The notes beneath the pieces are model-generated. The model worked only from the letters and a program-made list of their open reading frames with translations. It searched no databases and was not told where the DNA came from. From positions 4,401,501-4,465,500 of the forward strand of contig NZ_CP116936.1 in NCBI RefSeq assembly GCF_028475105.1: 64,000 bases of DNA. Reading direction: 5' to 3'. The position numbers and the translations under genes are program-made. The stretch is from Micromonospora sp. LH3U1 (GTDB lineage Bacteria > Actinomycetota > Actinomycetes > Mycobacteriales > Micromonosporaceae). Each line of letters opens with the position of its first letter. The first letter of the stretch is position 1. Of this stretch, positions 34,754-44,640 are shown in pieces.

Positions 34754-34861
34754 CGCCAGTCTCCGTACGGTCGCAGCTGACCTTGGACGAGCCGAGGGTA
34801 ACCTTCGAATCGGTATAGATCAATATCGGGCGGTGTGGCGCAGCAGTTCGTGGAGCCGCCC

Positions 34862-35476
34862 TCAGCCGGTGCGCTGCCCGCGGGTCGGGCCGCTGTCGGC
34901 CTGCCAGGCCGTGACGAGATCCTCCCGGGCCCGCGCGACACGGGAGCGGATCGTGCCGATGGGGCACTGGCAGACGCCTGCGGCCTCGGCGTAGGACAGG
35001 CCGAGCAGGTGGGTGGCGACGAACGCCTCGCGACGCTCCCCGCTCAGGCCGGCGATCAACTGGTGCAGCGTCACGCCCTCGTCGGCGCCGGCAGTGATCG
35101 CACCGGCGGCCTCGGCCGCTGCCTGCCAGTCCGGCACCGATGCCATCCTCGGCCGGGCCACCGCCGTCCGGACGTGATCCACGGCAACGCGCCGGGCGAT
35201 CGTGAACACCCACGTCCGGGCCGACGAGCGGCCGGCGAAGCCGGGCAGGCTGCGAAACGCCCGCAGGAACGTCTCCTGGGTCAGGTCGTCGGCCTCACCC
35301 GGCCCCGCCAGATGCGACAGGAACCGCCAGACCTGATCCTGTAGGGCCCGGATGAACGCCGTGGCGGCCTGCCGGTCGCCCCGGCCTGCCTCCTGCGCCC
35401 ACCGGGTCACCTGGTCGTCGTCAGCGAGACCATTCCGCACAGACCACCGTCCTGTGTGCCACGGGCGCTCCTTCAT
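34862..35476 (-). CDS. ECF-type RNA polymerase sigma factor
   Basis: A 204-residue extracytoplasmic-function sigma factor. Region 2 (about 35-105) contains DQVWRFLSHLAGPGEADDLTQETFLRAFRSL and the -10-contacting ARTWVFTIARRVAVDHVR; region 4 (about 130-190) has LSGERREAFVATHLLGLSYAEAAGVCQCPIGTIRSRVARARE. The reported start is ATG 35476, but GTG 35440 (V-R-N-G-L) with AGGACGG upstream gives a more typical N-terminus and may be the true start. No anti-sigma gene is adjacent. The M23 gene downstream is a possible target. Confidence 0.9.
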   Translation of the reverse strand: MKERPWHTGRWSVRNGLADDDQVTRWAQEAGRGDRQAATAFIRALQDQVWRFLSHLAGPGEADDLTQETFLRAFRSLPGFAGRSSARTWVFTIARRVAVDHVRTAVARPRMASVPDWQAAAEAAGAITAGADEGVTLHQLIAGLSGERREAFVATHLLGLSYAEAAGVCQCPIGTIRSRVARAREDLVTAWQADSGPTRGQRTG

Positions 35477-35665
35477 GCCGAGATGCCGTCGTCGGATCGC
35501 CGCCGGTCAGCCGCGCACCCTGGTTGTCGGAGGGCGGTCCGGAAAAGTTCCCGGTGCTTCCCCGTTCGGCTGATTTCCCGGTTGTCCGACTCGACGGGAA
35601 CCGAGTCCGCCCGCCATCCGACTACCGATTCCGACCGCCCCGCGCATCGAGTCGATCGGATACCC

Positions 35666-37099
35666 ATGACGTCCACCGTTGAGACGCCCGAGTCCGCTCC
35701 CCTGCCGGCACCAGCCACGACGTCCGGGGCCCGCTCAGGATGGGGCGGGCTGCTGCTGCGTATCCACTTCTACGCCGGGATCCTGGTCGCCCCGTTCCTC
35801 GTCGTGGCCGCGCTGACCGGCCTCGCGTACACGGTCACGCCGCAACTGGACAGGATCGTCCACGGCGAGCAGCTCCTGGTCGACGCGGTCGGCGGCGACA
35901 CGCGTCCGCTGGCCGAGCAGATCGCCGCGGCGCGGGCCGCCCATCCGGACGGCACGCTCACATCCGTCACGCCCGGTGACGGTGACGCCACGACCCGTGT
36001 GGTGTTCGACGTCGCCGATCTCGGGGATCGTCAGCACACCGTCTACGTCGACCCGTACACCGCCGAGGTGCAGGGGACGTTGACGACCTGGTTCGGGTCA
36101 ACGCCGGTCACCACCTGGCTGGACGACCTGCACCGCAACCTGCACCTCGGCGTCGTGGGCCGGTACTACTCGGAGATCGCCGCGAGTTGGCTGTGGATCC
36201 TCGTGTTCGGCGGGATCATTCTGTGGTGGCGTCGGCAGCGCCCCGGCGCAGGTCGGGTCCGCCGACTGTTCGGCCCCGATCTCGCGGCCCGTCGAGGGGT
36301 GCGGCGCACCCGTGGCTGGCACGCGGCGACCGGGCTGTGGCTGGCCGTCGGTCTGTTGTTCCTCTCCGCCACCGGCCTGACCTGGTCCCGCCACGCCGGG
36401 GAGTCCTTCGGCGCGGGGCTGGACGCCCTCGATTCCCGTACCCCGGAGGTGTCCACCGCCCTGCCGGGTGCGGCGGTTCCCGCCGACGACACGGGCCATC
36501 ACGGCGGCGGACACAGCGGGCAGGCCACCGCCATCGACCCTGCCGCCACCGATCGTGTCCTCGCGATCGCCCGCAGCGCGGGACTGGACGGCCCGGTCGA
36601 GATCACGCCCGCCGCCGACGCCCACTCGGCGTGGACCGTCACGCAGGTGGACAACACCTGGCCGGTCCGCAAGGACACCGTCGCCGTCGACCCCGCCACG
36701 GGCACCGTGACCGCCCGCAGCGACTTCGCGTCCTGGCCGCTGCTGGCACAACTGAGCGGCCTCGGCATCCAGGCCCACATGGGGCTGCTGTTCGGGCCGG
36801 TCAACCAGATCCTGCTCGCCGCCCTGGCCATCGGGCTGCTCTGCGTCACCGTGTGGGGTTATCGGATGTGGTGGCAACGCCGCCCCACCCGCACCGACCG
36901 TCGCGCCCCCGTCGGCACCGCGCCCGAGCGCGGGGCGTGGCGGCTGGTGCCCCGCTGGGGCCTCGTCCTCGGCGTACCCGTCGTCACCGCCGTCGCGTGG
37001 GTGCTGCCGGTGTTCGGGGTGACCCTCCTGGCCTTCCTCGTCCTCGACCTTGCCGCCGGGGCCTGGCGGGCGCGCCGGGCCAGGGCCACGGCCGGATGA
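35666..37099 (+). CDS. PepSY-associated membrane protein
   Basis: A 477-residue integral membrane protein of the PepSY_TM family (iron-uptake/flavin-reductase-like). Helices lie near 30-55 (LLLRIHFYAGILVAPFLVVAAL), 175-195, 235-255, 390-410 and 435-460. Two extracytoplasmic PepSY-like parts lie between them, the second with a His-rich DTGHHGGGHSG segment near 280 that could bind metal. Relatives sit next to siderophore receptors and may reduce ferric siderophores at the membrane. It is convergent with the siderophore transport operon, which supports an iron role. ATG 35666 has only a weak ribosome-binding site. Confidence 0.85.
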   Translation: MTSTVETPESAPLPAPATTSGARSGWGGLLLRIHFYAGILVAPFLVVAALTGLAYTVTPQLDRIVHGEQLLVDAVGGDTRPLAEQIAAARAAHPDGTLTSVTPGDGDATTRVVFDVADLGDRQHTVYVDPYTAEVQGTLTTWFGSTPVTTWLDDLHRNLHLGVVGRYYSEIAASWLWILVFGGIILWWRRQRPGAGRVRRLFGPDLAARRGVRRTRGWHAATGLWLAVGLLFLSATGLTWSRHAGESFGAGLDALDSRTPEVSTALPGAAVPADDTGHHGGGHSGQATAIDPAATDRVLAIARSAGLDGPVEITPAADAHSAWTVTQVDNTWPVRKDTVAVDPATGTVTARSDFASWPLLAQLSGLGIQAHMGLLFGPVNQILLAALAIGLLCVTVWGYRMWWQRRPTRTDRRAPVGTAPERGAWRLVPRWGLVLGVPVVTAVAWVLPVFGVTLLAFLVLDLAAGAWRARRARATAG

Positions 37100-37123
37100 C
37101 GCGCGGGTGCCCCCTTCGGCCGC

Positions 37124-38965
37124 TCAGCCTCGGACGGGCTGGTCGGCGCTCTCGCGTGCTGTCGGGACCACGAGGTCGGGCATGCTCCAGGAACGCCACA
37201 GCTGGCTGTAACCGCCCCCGGCCTTGAGCAACTCGGCGTGCGTGCCGTGCTCGGCGACACGCCCGTGGTCCAGGACGACGATGCGGTCCGCGGTGGCCGC
37301 CTGGCTGAGGCGGTGGGCGACGATCAGGGTGGTACGGCCCTCGGTGGCCGCCAGGGCGGCGCGATCGAGGTCGCGCGCGCCCGCGCTGCCCGCCTCGGCG
37401 GTGGCCTCGTCGAGGACCGCGACGGCGGGGTCGGCGAGGGCGAGGCGAGCCAGCGCGAGTTGCTGGGCCTGACCCGCGGTGAGGCGCCGTCCACCCTCGC
37501 CCACCGCTGTGGCAAGGCCGTCAGGCAGGGTACGGAGCCAGGCGGTGGCACCGACGAGGTCGAGGGCGGCGGTCAACTCGGCGTCGGTGGCGTCCGGGTC
37601 GGCGAGGCGCAGGTCGTCGGCGAGGGGCCCGGCGAAGACGTGCACCTCCTGGCTGATCAGTGCGATCTCCCGACGGAGGCGGTGCTCGCCGAGGTGCGCC
37701 AGCGGCACGCCGCGCAGGTTCACCGAACCGTCGGTGGGCGCGATGATGCCGGCGATGATGCCGGCCAGCGTGCTCTTGCCCGCTCCGCTCGCGCCGACGA
37801 GAGCGACACGCTCCCCCGCTGCGAGACGGAGGGTGATGTCCCGCAGCACGACCGGTCCGTCGTCGTAGCGGTGCTGCCCGACGGTCACCTCCAGTGCCGC
37901 AGGCTCGGACCGTTCCTGTCGAGCACGCTCGGGGCCGACGGGGGATGCGGTGTCCGGCAGGGTGGTGACGCCGACGAGCCGGGCGAGGCTGGCCCCGGCC
38001 TGCAGCACGGAGTCCGACTCGAACAGCAGCAGGCCGATGGGGTTGAAGAGGCGGTGGAAGTAGAGCGCCGCGGTGGTGGCCGCTCCCACGGTGACGAGGT
38101 CGTCGCGGACCAGCAGGAACCCGGCGAGCAGTACGGCGGCGAGCCCCACGAACTCGGACCGGTTGATGCGCAGCCCGAACCGGGTGAACAGACCGAAGAT
38201 CTCCAGTGACAGGTCGCGGGCCACGGCGGAGCGATCCGAGATCCGCGTGACGTGGGCGTCCTCCATCCGGTAGGCGCGAACGGTCGCCGCGCCGCGCAGC
38301 GCCTCGGCCGTCGCCTGTGTGCGCTCGCCCGTCGCCACTCGCTCGCGCGCGTAGTACGAGATCGACCGCTTCAGATACCAGCGCAACGCCAACGCGTACG
38401 CCGGGGCAGCGACCAGCCCGGCGAGGCCGAGCCGCCAGTCGAGGGCGAAGAGCCCCGCAGCGGTCAAGACGATGGTCAGCATCGCGCCGAGGAAGGCGGG
38501 GCCGCTGGTGGCGATCACATTCGTCACCACGGCCACGTCGTCGCCGGCACGTGCCACCAGGTCCCCGGTCCCGGCTCGTTCCAGGGTGGCCGATGGTAGG
38601 TGCAGAGCGCGGTCGAGGACCCGCTCCCGGAGCCGGGCCAGCACGGTCTCGCCCAGTCGTGCGGCGACCGCGGCTCCGACCGCGGTGAGGAGTCCAGCGA
38701 GCACCGCGGCGCCCGCGATCACACCTGCCCAGGCCGCGATCTGCGGCGTGTCGGACCCGTCGATGACGTCATCGACGAGGCGGCCGAGCACCCAGGGGGC
38801 GACGAGCCCGGTTGCGGCCGCGGCGACCAGCAACGTGCCGGCGACGGCGCTGAGCCCGGGCAGGCGGGCCAACTCGGTACGGAGGGCGGCCCAGGTCTGC
38901 CGGCCGGTGGCCGTGGGCAGCAGTTGTCGGGGCTCAACGCCGGTCGTGATCGACTGATCGGTCAT
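37124..38965 (-). CDS. ABC half-transporter with intact Walker motifs, IrtB-like
   Basis: A 613-residue fusion of a six-helix type IV ABC membrane domain (about 30-330) and a nucleotide-binding domain (about 365-590). Walker A is GASGAGKST, Walker B VAVLDEATAE and the H-loop LIVAHRLS, all intact, but the signature is LTAGQ rather than LSGGQ. Its ATG (38965) overlaps the TGA-end of the upstream half-transporter gene by four bases, so the two form a heterodimer. In such pairs the intact Walker site works with the partner's canonical signature. It is the last gene of the iron operon. Import (as in mycobacterial IrtAB) or export of siderophore are both possible. Confidence 0.92.
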   Translation of the reverse strand: MTDQSITTGVEPRQLLPTATGRQTWAALRTELARLPGLSAVAGTLLVAAAATGLVAPWVLGRLVDDVIDGSDTPQIAAWAGVIAGAAVLAGLLTAVGAAVAARLGETVLARLRERVLDRALHLPSATLERAGTGDLVARAGDDVAVVTNVIATSGPAFLGAMLTIVLTAAGLFALDWRLGLAGLVAAPAYALALRWYLKRSISYYARERVATGERTQATAEALRGAATVRAYRMEDAHVTRISDRSAVARDLSLEIFGLFTRFGLRINRSEFVGLAAVLLAGFLLVRDDLVTVGAATTAALYFHRLFNPIGLLLFESDSVLQAGASLARLVGVTTLPDTASPVGPERARQERSEPAALEVTVGQHRYDDGPVVLRDITLRLAAGERVALVGASGAGKSTLAGIIAGIIAPTDGSVNLRGVPLAHLGEHRLRREIALISQEVHVFAGPLADDLRLADPDATDAELTAALDLVGATAWLRTLPDGLATAVGEGGRRLTAGQAQQLALARLALADPAVAVLDEATAEAGSAGARDLDRAALAATEGRTTLIVAHRLSQAATADRIVVLDHGRVAEHGTHAELLKAGGGYSQLWRSWSMPDLVVPTARESADQPVRG

Positions 38966-40668
38966 CGCAGGATCTCCTCCCGGTAGCGGGCGTCGCTGGC
39001 GAGCAGTTGCTCGTGTGGGCCCTCGGCGACGACCCGCCCGGCGTCGATCACGGCCACCCGGTGCGTGACCCGCAGCAGGGCGGGACTGGTGGTGATGACC
39101 ACCGTGCCACGGGTCGCCGCCCCGCGAGCCGAGGCCAGCCCCTCGGCGATCAGCCCCTCGGTCACCGCGTCGACCGCCGTGGTCGGGTTGTGCAGCACCA
39201 GCACCGGCGGGTCGGCGACGAGTGCCCTGGCCAGCCCGATCCGCTGCCGCTGCCCGCCGGACAGGTTCGCCCCCCGCTCGGTGAGCAGGCGGTCCAATCC
39301 GTGTGGGTGTGCGGCGAGCACGTCCTCTGCTGCGGCAGCGTGCACAGCGGCACGCAGGACCGTGTCGTCGAGGTGGGCGCCGGCGCTGAGATTGGCGCGC
39401 AGGGTCCCTTCGAACAGCGCCACGTCGTGCTGCTCGACCAGGACCGTGGCGCGTACGGCGTCGATGTGCAGCTCTTCGGCGGGCACGCCGTCGACGTGCA
39501 GCGTTCCCCGGTAGTCCTGCCGGGGCACCCGGCCGGCCAGCAGCGCTACCAGCGCCTCGGCATCGCTCGGATCGTAGGCGAGCACGCCCAGGATCTCACC
39601 GGAGCGGACGTGCAGGCTGACGTCGTCGAGATTGGCGTAACGGACCGAGTCGAGGGCGAGCCGCGACGTGCTCGGGGCGGGCGGGCCCGCGCTACCTGGC
39701 CGGATCACCGGTGCGGCACCGAGGACCCGGGCGACGCGACCCGCGGAGGCCCGGGCCATGGCGAACAGCTGTACGCAGTACCCGAGCGTCTGCACCGGCT
39801 CGGCGATGAACTGGGCCAGCCCGACGACGGCCACGAGCTCGCCGATGCTGAGCCGGCCCTGTAGCGCGAGCCAGCCCGCCACGCCCGCGACAGTCGCGAG
39901 GAAGAGGCCGTTGACCATGGTGGTGAGCCCGAGGTGCAGGCCCTTGGTGGTGGCGGCACGCAGGGTGACGTCGAGGGCGTGACGGCTGGCGCCCGCGTAC
40001 CGGCGTGCGGCGTGGTCCTGTGCACCGATTCCGCGCAACACGCGCAGGCCGGTGACGAGGTCGACGGCGAGCGCGGTCGTAGCCGCGAGGGCCTCCTGTT
40101 GCGATGTGCTGCGCCGGGTGAGCAACGGCGCCATCCGTTGCAGGGCGACGACCAGCAGCGGTACGCCGATGAGCACCCCGAGCCCGAGAGGGATGTCGAC
40201 GACGAGCAACGCGACCGCCGCGACCACGATGGCGGTGAGCGCCGCCGCGGTGAGCCCCGCGACCCGCACGACGAGCGCGGACAGCTCGGCGTCGGAGGCC
40301 GTGACGGACAGCAGCTCACCGTCGCGCATGCCCGAGCGGTGCCCGTGCGGGTCGAGGGCGCTCCGGGCGATCTCGACCCGGATGGCGTGCGCCTCGTGTT
40401 CCACCGCGGCGAATGCCAGCCGGGCACCGGCCCGGTAGGCGAGGGCGAGAACGGTGAACAGGGCGGCAAGACCGGCGAGCGAGAGCAGCAGCGCGCGAAC
40501 GTCCCCGGTGGAGACCGCACGGTCGATGACGACGCCGATGGCGACCGGGACGAGGGCTTCGGCGGCCTGGTGTGTGCAGAGCAGCGCGATGCCGAGAACC
40601 ACACGGCCGCGCTGTCGGCGCAGGGCACGGCGCAGCACCACCCCGCCGCTGATGTCGTGGACGGTCAT
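38962..40668 (-). CDS. ABC half-transporter with degenerate ATP site, IrtA-like partner
   Basis: A 568-residue membrane-plus-ATPase subunit. The membrane domain has six helices (about 20-310). In the nucleotide-binding domain the P-loop position reads LAYDPSDAEA (near 364) with no GKS/T, Walker B reads LVLHNP (near 492) without the Asp-Glu pair, and the H-loop His is replaced (TTSPALL), yet the signature LSGGQRQR (near 469) is perfect. This is the pattern of an asymmetric heterodimer where only the partner's Walker motifs hydrolyse ATP. ATG 40668 lies five bases from the upstream ATPase stop. No siderophore-interacting domain is fused, unlike mycobacterial IrtA; a separate one lies at 44854. 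Confidence 0.9.
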   Translation of the reverse strand: MTVHDISGGVVLRRALRRQRGRVVLGIALLCTHQAAEALVPVAIGVVIDRAVSTGDVRALLLSLAGLAALFTVLALAYRAGARLAFAAVEHEAHAIRVEIARSALDPHGHRSGMRDGELLSVTASDAELSALVVRVAGLTAAALTAIVVAAVALLVVDIPLGLGVLIGVPLLVVALQRMAPLLTRRSTSQQEALAATTALAVDLVTGLRVLRGIGAQDHAARRYAGASRHALDVTLRAATTKGLHLGLTTMVNGLFLATVAGVAGWLALQGRLSIGELVAVVGLAQFIAEPVQTLGYCVQLFAMARASAGRVARVLGAAPVIRPGSAGPPAPSTSRLALDSVRYANLDDVSLHVRSGEILGVLAYDPSDAEALVALLAGRVPRQDYRGTLHVDGVPAEELHIDAVRATVLVEQHDVALFEGTLRANLSAGAHLDDTVLRAAVHAAAAEDVLAAHPHGLDRLLTERGANLSGGQRQRIGLARALVADPPVLVLHNPTTAVDAVTEGLIAEGLASARGAATRGTVVITTSPALLRVTHRVAVIDAGRVVAEGPHEQLLASDARYREEILR

Positions 40669-40673
40669 GCCCG

Positions 40674-41522
40674 TCACGACCGGGTGGCCTGGACGAGCGC
40701 AGCGCCCGCCCGGTCGGAGGACGGGACGACGTGATGGCGGCCGATCGGCAGCATCAGCGGCTTCCCGGACGTCGGATCGATGACGACCGTGCTTTCCAGG
40801 CCGAAGACGGCGCGCACGCACTCCTGCGTCAGGACCTGCGCCGGCTCACCCGCGGCGTGCAGCCTCCCGCCGGCCAGCGCGATGAGGTGGTCCGCGTACC
40901 GGGCGGCGAGGTTGAGGTCGTGCAGCACCATGACGATCGTCGTTCCGCGCGTCAGGTTGAGGTCGGTGAGCAGGTCGAGGACGTCGACCTGATGGCTGAC
41001 GTCGAGGAACGTCGTCGGCTCGTCGAGCAGCAACAGGTCTGTCTGCTGGGCCAGGGCCATGGCGATCCACACCCGCTGCCGCTGGCCGCCGGAGAGCTCG
41101 TCGACCGAGCGGTCGGCGAGGTCGGCCGTCTGGGTCGCGTCCAGGGCCGCCGCCACGGCGGCGTCGTCCTCCTTGCTCCAACGGGAGAGCACCCGCTGAT
41201 GCGGATTGCGCCCACGCCCGACGAGGTCGGCCACCGTGATCCCTTCGGGTGCGGTCGGCGACTGGGGAAGCAGGCCGAGGGTACGGGCCAGTTGCTTGGC
41301 CGGCAGCCGGTGCACCTGCTTGCCGTCGAGTAGGACGTGACCGGCGCGGGGCGCGAGGAGGCGTGACATCGACCGCAGCAGGGTCGACTTGCCGCACGCA
41401 TTCGCGCCGACGATCGCCGTGATCTTTCCGGGGGGCAGGACGAGGTCGAGCGAGGAGATGACGACGCGGTCCTTGTAGCCGAGCATGAGGCTCTCGACCG
41501 CGAGCGTATGAGTGGTGGTCAC
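40674..41522 (-). CDS. Iron-siderophore ABC transporter ATPase (FepC-like)
   Basis: A 282-residue ATPase with Walker A GANACGKST near 40, Q-loop LLPQSPTAPEGITVADLV, signature LSGGQRQR near 142 and LLLLDEPTTFLD. The phrase DLVGRGRNPHQ is typical of ferric-siderophore importers. GTG 41522 overlaps the stop of the FecCD permease gene by four bases. It energises uptake through the two permeases upstream. Confidence 0.95.
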   Translation of the reverse strand: MTTTHTLAVESLMLGYKDRVVISSLDLVLPPGKITAIVGANACGKSTLLRSMSRLLAPRAGHVLLDGKQVHRLPAKQLARTLGLLPQSPTAPEGITVADLVGRGRNPHQRVLSRWSKEDDAAVAAALDATQTADLADRSVDELSGGQRQRVWIAMALAQQTDLLLLDEPTTFLDVSHQVDVLDLLTDLNLTRGTTIVMVLHDLNLAARYADHLIALAGGRLHAAGEPAQVLTQECVRAVFGLESTVVIDPTSGKPLMLPIGRHHVVPSSDRAGAALVQATRS

Positions 41523-42553
41523 AGCGAGCCTCCCGCGCGGTTCGTACGGATGAGCAGGTAGATGAGGTACGGGGCACCGAGCACGCCGGTGACGACACCC
41601 ACGGGGTAGCGCGTGTCGAAGGCGAACTGGCCGACAAAGTCCGCGACCAGCACCAGGAGTGCGCCGACCAGGGCGGACGGCAGCAGCAGGGACCCGGCCG
41701 GGCCGATGATCCGGGCGGCGATCGGCCCGGACAGGAAGGCCACGAAGGCGATCGGCCCGGTCGCCGCCGTGGCGAAGGCGATGAGACCGACAGCGGCGAC
41801 GATGACCAGGATCCGGGTGCGCTCAAGACGGACCCCGAGCGCCGCCGCGGTGTCGTCGCCCAACTGCATCATGGACAGGTTGCGGGCCTGGCTCAGCAGC
41901 ACCGGCGCCAGGACGGCCACGGCGACGGCCACCGGAGCGGTCTCCTTCCAGGTGGCGCCGTTGAGGCTGCCGGTGAGCCAGCGCAACGCCTCCTGCAGAT
42001 CCCATTCGGCGGCCTGGGTCAGGACGTACGCGGTCAGGCTGTCGAGCATGGCGGCCATGCCGATACCGATCAGGACGAGCCGGGTGCCGGCGACGCCGTC
42101 CTTGAACGACAGGAGGTAGATGACCAGCGCCACCGCCAGCCCGGCGACGATCGCGAAGGCGGACACCCCCGCCTCGCCGAGATTCAGCGTCACGATCGCG
42201 AAGGCGGCCGCCGCGCTCGCGCCGGAGCTGATGCCGATCATGTCGGGGCTGGCGAGTGGGTTGCGCAGCATCGTCTGGAAGGTGACGCCGCCGAGGCCGA
42301 AGCAGGCCCCGGCCAGGATCGCGAGGACCGCCCGCGGCAGGCGGAGCGTGCCCACCGTGAAGGAGGCCCCGGGAACGTCCTCGCCGGCCAGCACGGCCAG
42401 CACGTCGGCCGGCGGATAGAAGGTGCGTCCCGCCATCAACGAGACGACGAACGCGGCGACGACGAGGACGACGAGGATCGTCAGCACGGCACCCCGGCGG
42501 CGCGTACGGCGGACCCGGCCGTGGGTGACGGCCTCGAGGGTCGTAGTGCTCAC
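41519..42553 (-). CDS. Iron-siderophore ABC permease, FecCD family (second)
   Basis: A 344-residue permease with about nine to ten helices, TFQTMLRNPLASPDMIGISSGA near 95 and the C-terminal TRYPVGVVTGVLGAPYLIYLL. An Arg-rich N-terminus precedes the first helix. GTG 42553 overlaps the preceding permease stop (GTGA). A longer reading frame upstream is antisense-like over the sister permease and is rejected. Confidence 0.94.
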   Translation of the reverse strand: MSTTTLEAVTHGRVRRTRRRGAVLTILVVLVVAAFVVSLMAGRTFYPPADVLAVLAGEDVPGASFTVGTLRLPRAVLAILAGACFGLGGVTFQTMLRNPLASPDMIGISSGASAAAAFAIVTLNLGEAGVSAFAIVAGLAVALVIYLLSFKDGVAGTRLVLIGIGMAAMLDSLTAYVLTQAAEWDLQEALRWLTGSLNGATWKETAPVAVAVAVLAPVLLSQARNLSMMQLGDDTAAALGVRLERTRILVIVAAVGLIAFATAATGPIAFVAFLSGPIAARIIGPAGSLLLPSALVGALLVLVADFVGQFAFDTRYPVGVVTGVLGAPYLIYLLIRTNRAGGSL

Positions 42554-43593
42554 AGCTCGCGAACCTTCTGCCGGCGGACGATGTAGATGAAGAACGGGGC
42601 GCCGATCAGCGCGGTCACGATGCCCACATCGATCTCCGCCGGACGTGCCACCACCCGGCCGACGACGTCGGCGGCGGTCAGCAACGCCGCGCCGAGGAGC
42701 GCGGAGAACGGTAGCAGCCACCGGTGATCGAGTCCGATGAGGAGGCGGCACACGTGCGGTACGACCAGGCCGACGAATCCGATGGGTCCGGCCACCGCCG
42801 TGGCGGCGCCGCACAGCAGCACGGAGCCGGCACCCGCGACGCCCCGCACCACGGCGACCCGCTCGCCGAGCCCTGCCGCGAGGTCGTCGCCGAGCGCGAG
42901 CGAGTTCAGTGCCCGGCCGGACAGGAGGCAGATCACGAGACCCACGGCGAGGAATGGCAGGGCCTGCCGGATGCTGTCGTAGGTCGCGCCGCCGACCCCG
43001 CCGATCTGCCACGAGCGGAAGTTGCCGGCAACATCGTTGCGGGGCAGCACGAAGGCGCTGATCAACGACGCGAGCGCGGCGGATGTGGCAGCGCCCGCGA
43101 GCGCGAGTTTGAGCGGCGTCGCGCCACCGCGTCCCAGTGAGCCGACGGCGTACACGAAGACGGCCGCGAGGCCGGCGCCGAGGATCGCCACCCACAGGTA
43201 GCTGGTCGGCGAGGTCAGTCCGAACATGACCATTCCGGTGACCACGGCGAGCGACGCCCCCATGTTCACGCCCAGGATTCCGGGATCGGCCAGCGGGTTG
43301 CGGGTCACACCCTGCATCACGGCCCCGGCCAGGCCGAGCGCCGCGCCGACGATCACGGCGAGCAGGGTCCGCGGGATCCGTTTGGTGACGGCGGCCTGTT
43401 CCATGGTGTCGTCCGCGCCCTGGAACGCGGCGAGGATGTCGGCCCAGCCGACGTTGCGGGAACCCAGCGCGACCGATGCCGCCATGAGCGCCAGCAGCAC
43501 CGCGGCCGCGACGACAAACCAGAGCAGACGTACCCGTGCCGGACGCCGCACCACGGCGGCGTCCGGCAGGGTACGCGAGTCGAGCGCGGTCAT
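42550..43593 (-). CDS. Iron-siderophore ABC permease, FecCD family (first)
   Basis: A 347-residue multi-helix permease with VMQGVTRNPLADPGILGVNMGAS near 95 and GPIGFVGLVVPHVCRLL near 265, both FecCD signatures. It pairs with the downstream permease as a pseudo-symmetric channel. ATG 43593 overlaps the binding-protein stop by four bases. Confidence 0.95.
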   Translation of the reverse strand: MTALDSRTLPDAAVVRRPARVRLLWFVVAAAVLLALMAASVALGSRNVGWADILAAFQGADDTMEQAAVTKRIPRTLLAVIVGAALGLAGAVMQGVTRNPLADPGILGVNMGASLAVVTGMVMFGLTSPTSYLWVAILGAGLAAVFVYAVGSLGRGGATPLKLALAGAATSAALASLISAFVLPRNDVAGNFRSWQIGGVGGATYDSIRQALPFLAVGLVICLLSGRALNSLALGDDLAAGLGERVAVVRGVAGAGSVLLCGAATAVAGPIGFVGLVVPHVCRLLIGLDHRWLLPFSALLGAALLTAADVVGRVVARPAEIDVGIVTALIGAPFFIYIVRRQKVREL

Positions 43594-44618
43594 GACACCT
43601 GATCGGCAGCCTTGGCGAGCATCGCGACGTAGTCATTCAGCACGAACGGGATGGCCAGCGGGGTCGGGTTCGCCGCGGTGCCCAGCGGGGTGGTGCCGGA
43701 GAGCATGACCACCGAGCCGCGCTTGATAGCGGGGATCTTCGACAGCAGCGGGTCGGCCTGCGCGGCGGCGAGGAGCTTGTCGTCACCGTAGGCGACGATG
43801 ACGTCCACGTCGTTGAAGACCTGGATCTGTTCGGCGCTCTGGTTGAGGCTGAACTTGTCCGTGCCGGCGGAGAGCGTGGCGATGCTGCCCGGCACCTTCA
43901 GGCCGAGGTCGGCGAAGAACTGGGCCCGGGTGTCGTGCGTCGTATAGAAGCCGATCTTGCTGAGGTCGGTCGGGTCGACGTGCGTCATGAACATCGCCGA
44001 CTTCCCCGCCAGTTGCGGGTACTTCGCGGCAGCGTCGGTCATCTGCTTCTCGAAGTCGGCGATCAGGGCGTCGCCCTCCGTCGCGAGGCCGAGGGCCTGG
44101 CTCTCCAGCTTGATGGTGTCGCGCCACGCCGTGGCCCAGGGCGCCTCGGGGTAGGCGACGACCGGGGCGATCTTGGCCAGGGTGTCGTACTCCTGCTGCG
44201 TCAGGCCGGAGTACGCGGCGAGGATGACGTCGGGCTGGGTGTCCGCGACGGCCTCGAAGTTGATGCCGTCGTTCTCGTCGAACAGCACCGGCGCGGTGCC
44301 GCCGAGAGTCTTGAGCTTCTCGGCGACCCACGGCAGGATGCCGTCGCTGTCGTCGTCGCCGAAGTTGGCCTTCGCCATCCCCACCGGAACGATGCCGAGA
44401 GCGAGCGGAACCTCGTGGTTCGCCCAGGCCACCGTCGCGACCCGCTTCGGCTTCTCCTTGATCGTCGTCGTGCCGAGCGCGTGTTTGATGGTGATCGGGA
44501 ACGCGGCGGTGCTGGCACCGGCGGGGGCGTCCTCCTCGGCCTTCGACTCGCCGCAGGCGGCGAGCGCCAACGTGGCGGCCAGGGCGACGACCCCGGTCAG
44601 GAAGCGGTTTGAACGCAT
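43590..44618 (-). CDS. Iron-siderophore binding lipoprotein (FepB/FecB family)
   Basis: A 342-residue lipoprotein with signal MRSNRFLTGVVALAA and lipobox LAAC (Cys near 22). The Peripla_BP_2 fold shows KRVATVAWANHEVPLALGIVPVGMA near 60 and EAVADTQPDVILAAYSGL near 125. First gene of the six-gene iron operon; the start lies 22 bases downstream of an iron box, so it should be repressed under iron sufficiency. The siderophore bound cannot be told from sequence. Confidence 0.94.
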   Translation of the reverse strand: MRSNRFLTGVVALAATLALAACGESKAEEDAPAGASTAAFPITIKHALGTTTIKEKPKRVATVAWANHEVPLALGIVPVGMAKANFGDDDSDGILPWVAEKLKTLGGTAPVLFDENDGINFEAVADTQPDVILAAYSGLTQQEYDTLAKIAPVVAYPEAPWATAWRDTIKLESQALGLATEGDALIADFEKQMTDAAAKYPQLAGKSAMFMTHVDPTDLSKIGFYTTHDTRAQFFADLGLKVPGSIATLSAGTDKFSLNQSAEQIQVFNDVDVIVAYGDDKLLAAAQADPLLSKIPAIKRGSVVMLSGTTPLGTAANPTPLAIPFVLNDYVAMLAKAADQVS

Positions 44619-44640
44619 AGAACGACACTCCGTTGCTGGG

